A model generated the notes under the pieces. The model was not told the DNA's origin. It saw nothing but the letters and a program-made list of their open reading frames with translations, and ran no database searches. From assembly GCA_027604685.1 (NCBI GenBank), contig JADHYX010000033.1, positions 29,604 to 93,603 of the forward strand: 64,000 nucleotides of DNA. The letters run 5' to 3'. Each line of letters starts with the position of its first letter. Position 1 is the stretch's first letter. The stretch comes from Lobulomyces angularis. Its lineage: Eukaryota > Chytridiomycota > Chytridiomycetes > Lobulomycetales > Lobulomycetaceae. Both the position numbers and the translations under genes were made by a program. Below are positions 60,244 to 64,000 of the stretch, one piece after another.

Positions 60244-63200
60244 ATGGTAGAAAAAAGGGAAGCTATAGTATCATGGGTAAAAAAAAAAAATAGAAAATAA
60301 AATAAAGAATTTGTTTTAAAAAAAAAAATTAAATTTTTTTAGGTGAATTCTCTTGTTCAAACAAAAATTTCTTCAATTACAGAATTAAGCGACGGTAATG
60401 CCATATCTCATATTTTAACTGGAATGGATAATAAATGGTTTAAGCAAAGTCAATTACAAAATTCTCATTCAGAATCCACTGTAGGGTGGGTTTTTAAATT
60501 TAACAACTTGAAGAAATTGTACAAACTAATTTTATCATACTACGAAGAGGAGTTAAATTTACCTACAAGTAATTTAATTGCGCCAAACTTGAATGCTATT
60601 GCAAAGTAATTGAAAAAATCTCTTTTTTTTTTCCTTTAACTTTTTTTTTTATATTTTTAAAGAGAAAATGATGAGCAAGAGATAATAAAATTTGTTGACA
60701 TCATTTTAGCGTTAGTTGTTCAATGTAAAAATAATCAACCTTTCATTACCAAAATTCAGGAACTGGAATCCGCTTATCAACAAGTTTTAATGGTAGCAAT
60801 AGAACAAACTATTCAACGATTGAATTCAACTTCAAGTCCAGTAGACGGAAAAAGGTTAAGGTATATCTGCTTACAATTATATTATATTTTTTTTTTTTTA
60901 ATACAATTTCTTTTTTTAAAATTTAATCAAGCAATCCTGACATAAATGGAAAATCTCCTCAGATTTTAGAATTGGAAAAACAGAACAAGATTTTAAAAGA
61001 GCAAATAGAAAATTTCAAATCAAATACCGTAAAAAAAATAAAATAAAATTTAACAATTTTCTTAATGAATAATTATTTATTATTTTATTTTTTACAGTAT
61101 GAGCTGTCTAATGAGAACAAAGATTTAAAATTTAAATTAAGTGAATTAGAAAACACAGTAAATTCCAAGTCTGAAACTGGTCAGATCGATTTCCTATTGA
61201 AAAATGAAATATCCAATTTAAAATCTGATTTGTATTAAAAAATATATTCATTATTAATCAAAATTAAATTATTATCGTATACATTTCATTTTGAATTTAA
61301 AGGCAAAAGAGTCAAGATAAACTATTAGAAAGTCAACTTTTAGCAGAAAAACAATCAAGCACTATTATAGAATTAACAAAAAAGGTACAGTTTTTTTTTT
61401 TAAAAATATTAATTTATTATTTTTTCTTTTTCAATTTAATATTTTTTTACATTTTTTTTTTTCTAGTCGGAAGAAGACCATCTTAAAGCGCTAGAAGCGG
61501 TGAAATTAAAAGATCAACTAGATGAATTTCGACACTTGGCTGATAAATTACAAAAAAGTGAAGCATTAATAGAAAAATATAAAAAAAAGATTGAAGATAA
61601 TTTTGATTTAAAAAAAAAGTTTAAAATTTTGGAAGATGAAAATTCAATGCTTAACTCTAGACAATTTGAAATGGAAAATGAATTTAAAAAGCTAAATTCG
61701 TACAAACCTTTAATGGAAACTTATAAAGTATTGTTTATTTTAATTTTTTTTTTTGATATATTTTTTCAGGATCAAATTAAAACACTTGAAGAAAAGACAA
61801 ATGTTTTACAAGTACAAGTATCTAAGAGTGATTTCGAAATTCGAGAGAATAAAATTAAAGTTGAGAGATTGGAGCAGGAAAAAAGGGCAGCCATAGAACT
61901 TAGTAGTACGTTGGAAGACAGATTACGTGAGATCGAGTTAGGCGGAGATATTGGGCAACCTAACATGTCCTTAGATGGCGAACTAGCAGGAGATTTTACA
62001 AGCTCTGATTCGCTGTAAGTTTTAATTATCAATTTTTTTTTTTAGAACTATATATTTTCTTTTTATTGAGCAGACGACAAAAGATTGTTCAATTAGAAAG
62101 GCAGTTAGAAAAGTTTAAAGGTTCTAACCCTGAAGATAACCTGGAACAGAGGATAATTTTATTAGAAAATTTATTAGAAGATAGCAACAGAATGAAATCC
62201 AAATTTGAGGACGATTATCTTTCACTGTATCAAAAAAATTTGCAGCTTGAAAATGAAATTAAACAAAATGCATCTGGGTAAAAAAAAAATAAAATTAAAA
62301 TAAAATTAATTAAGAAAAAAAAAAAATTCTTAAAAAAAAAAAAAAGACCTCAATCGCTACAATTAAAATTAGTGGAAAAAGAGCAAATAATTAATGATTT
62401 ATACCGAAAATTAGATAAAGGACAGGAAGTAAAAGAAAATTCTCTAGAAACAATGAAATTAAGACAACAAGTGGAGGAACTCTTACAAAAAGAAAGAATT
62501 TCTGAGGCAAAATTAAATAAATTGGCAGGAGAAAAAGAACAACTAGTTGAAAATGCTATAGAGCTGAAGGAAAGAGTTTCTGTTGAAGAGAAGAAAAATT
62601 CTGATCTTAGAGCTATGGTCCAATTTCATCTTAATTTTATTGAAGCTTATTTTTTATTTTTTTTATAAATTAGTTAGCGGCAGTTGAAAGTGAAGAAGCA
62701 GTAGATGGAGAAAAGAGAAATTCAAAGTTAGTTGAAGCAACTCAGAAATTAGTCCAACTAAAACAACAAAATGAAGGATTACATAACGCGCTAAAGCAAG
62801 CAAAAGACGTAAGAAAAGAAAGTTTTGGTTGTTCATTTTTTATTGCATACTTTTTTTTATTTTAGAGAATTTTAAGTTTCGAAAAGTCTATAAAGGAATT
62901 AAAATCACAACCAAATAAGGAAAACTTTAATGAAGCTAAAATTAGCTATGAAGCTTTGTTAAAAGAAAAAGATTTAGAAATACAAAAATTAATTTTGGAA
63001 GTAAAAGATGTGAGAAATTCATGTTCAAAAGAATCACGGTATTTATTATTTTTTTTATTTTTTTTTTTCAATTTTTGTTAATTTTTCAATTTTTTTTTTT
63101 TTTCAATTTTTGTTAATTTTTCAATTTTTTTTTTTTTTTTTTTTAAAGGTTGATAAGTTCTGCATTTCATCAATTAGGAATGAAAATACAACAAAAAGAA

Positions 63201-63320
63201 ATTTATGGAATTAGTCTTAACGGAAGTGGCACTTTAAGTGGGGAGGGATCCAGTAAAAATGCCAGTAGCTGGTTAAAAAGTCAGCGAAAGGAATTAGATA
63301 ATCACTTGAAAAGAAAATAG
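60244..63320 (+). CDS. HOOK: HOOK-family dynein adaptor
   Basis: Thirteen exons (60244-60276, 60343-60605, 60663-60860, 60932-61028, 61098-61231, 61303-61384, 61467-61727, 61770-62014, 62074-62277, 62347-62617, 62674-62808, 62866-63038, 63149-63320) give 755 residues. The first 160 residues are the HOOK/calponin-like domain (IVSWVNSLVQTKI, WVFKFNNLKKLYKLILSYY, and LVVQCKNNQPFI), followed by long coiled coils and a C-terminal LISSAFHQLGMKIQQKE that matches the conserved Hook tail. It binds dynein light intermediate chain and cargo in microtubule transport. The N-terminus MVEKREAIVSW is split after 11 codons. Very few long ORFs exist here because of frequent introns. Confidence 0.92.
63039..63148 (+). 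repeat. Duplicated T-rich segment within HOOK intron 12
   Basis: The words CAATTTTTGTTAATTTTTCA and the surrounding T runs appear twice in tandem inside the last intron, making it longer than its neighbours. Probably replication slippage; no effect on coding. Confidence 0.7.
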
Positions 63321-63487
63321 AAAATTTTTTTTTATTTTTCTTTTTTTTTTTACTTATTTAGTAGTTTATTTATCTATTTTATATATATTTTTTTTTTCCC
63401 AATAAAATTTTTTATTTTTTATTTTTTTTTTTTATTTTTTTAATTTCTATTCCCAAAAAAAAAATAAAATAATAAATAATAATAGTT

Positions 63488-63883
63488 ATGAATTCCATTA
63501 CAAAAAAATCAATAAACATACTAAACCAACTACATAACGAAAGTAAAAAAAGAGAAGAAGCAGTGAAAAAAGAAAACGAGGAAATAAAAAAAACAATTAA
63601 CTCTTCAAAAAAAAAAAAAATTCTGTTAGATTTACAAATTTATTCAAAAAATTTAAAAAAAGAAAAATTAAAAAAAAAATTAAAAATTTTAGAAAATTTT
63701 AAAAATAAAAAAAAAATTAACAATCAACAACAAAATTTTTTAAACTCTACAAACAGTGAAGGTAATATCAATGGAATGGAATATTTTGAAATGAATAACA
63801 AATTGTCAAAAAAACCTAACCTCCTCATCGGGAAAAAAGTTAGTCTTTTAAAACTTGATGATTTGTTTTCCAAAAAAAATTAA
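63488..63883 (+). CDS. Lys/Asn-rich coiled-coil hypothetical protein
   Basis: 131-residue single-exon ORF (MNSITKKSINILNQLHNESK at the start). Charged heptad-like region at 15-80 followed by a polar tail ending LLKLDDLFSKKN. Poly-lysine stretches come from A-runs, so a chance ORF is possible, but the C-terminal 50 residues (KKPNLLIGKKVSLLKLDDLF) have balanced composition. No family recognised; the frame could continue from an upstream exon. Confidence 0.42.
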   Translation: MNSITKKSINILNQLHNESKKREEAVKKENEEIKKTINSSKKKKILLDLQIYSKNLKKEKLKKKLKILENFKNKKKINNQQQNFLNSTNSEGNINGMEYFEMNNKLSKKPNLLIGKKVSLLKLDDLFSKKN

Positions 63884-64000
63884 AATTATTAAATAGAATA
63901 AAAAAAAAAACATTTAAATTTATTTAATTTTATTATATTTTTAAAGTACATATATATTAATATTTTATTTTTTATTTTTATTTTTTAATTTTTTTTTTTT

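Overview
The window is nuclear DNA from a eukaryote with a strongly AT-rich, compact, intron-dense genome. Nearly every gene is cut by short introns (about 33-110 nt, mostly GT-AG), and spliced reading frames use the standard stop codons. The gene set suggests a flagellated (zoosporic) fungus or a close holomycotan relative. It contains a ciliary ruler/dynein-arm assembly protein (CCDC40), a HOOK adaptor, a PX-SNARE of Vam7 type, a Tul1/Dsc-type membrane RING E3 and a TBC1D20/Gyp8 GAP. A nuclear gene for the 49-kDa subunit of respiratory complex I argues against lineages that lost complex I. I cannot name the species from sequence alone.

Layout. 1-5.2 kb: 5' end of a P4-ATPase flippase (minus), a six-exon Oxa1/Cox18-type insertase (minus), an F-box gene (plus) and an 11-exon serine hydroxymethyltransferase (minus). 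6.2-14.3 kb: a CCDC137-like basic protein (plus), CCDC40 (minus) and a secreted GH14 beta-amylase flanked by two starch-binding domains (minus). 14.3-18.5 kb: gene-poor, with one small secreted ORF and an unknown Cys-motif protein. 18.5-23.1 kb: SMC3 in 21 exons. 23.3-28.3 kb: the most unusual block, with a divergent pair of secreted Cys paralogues and a tandem pair of seven-TM receptor-like genes. Between the receptor copies lie a broken piece of NOL6 and a copied tail of a secreted gene, which reveal how the tandem duplication arose. 28.6-32.7 kb: NOL6/Utp22. 33.2-35.7 kb: CDC27. 36.2-38.5 kb: Tul1-like RING E3. 38.8-40.6 kb: mitochondrial PPR protein. 40.8-41.8 kb: FRG1. 42.2-44.4 kb: MHYT membrane protein. 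45.0-46.6 kb: NDUFS2. 47.3-47.6 kb: a decayed Fanzor (TnpB-like) nuclease fragment. 48.4-49.7 kb: VAM7. 50.2-51.3 kb: secreted, probably GPI-anchored CAP protein. 51.6-52.8 kb: two unknown genes. 53.7-55.2 kb: rhomboid protease. 55.8-57.1 kb: TBC1D20-like GAP. 57.5-58.5 kb: MED18. 58.8-60.0 kb: TANGO2. 60.2-63.3 kb: HOOK. 63.5-63.9 kb: Lys-rich hypothetical protein.

Most genes are single-copy housekeeping functions: cohesin, mitosis (APC/C), ribosome biogenesis, Mediator, folate one-carbon metabolism, mitochondrial membrane assembly, vesicle traffic and flagellum. There is no operon-like logic. The lineage-specific content is the secreted amylase, the Cys-rich secreted pair, the CAP protein, the receptor-like duplicates and the Fanzor relic. 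Exon boundaries below were read by eye from splice sites, codon phase and family similarity; no search was run.
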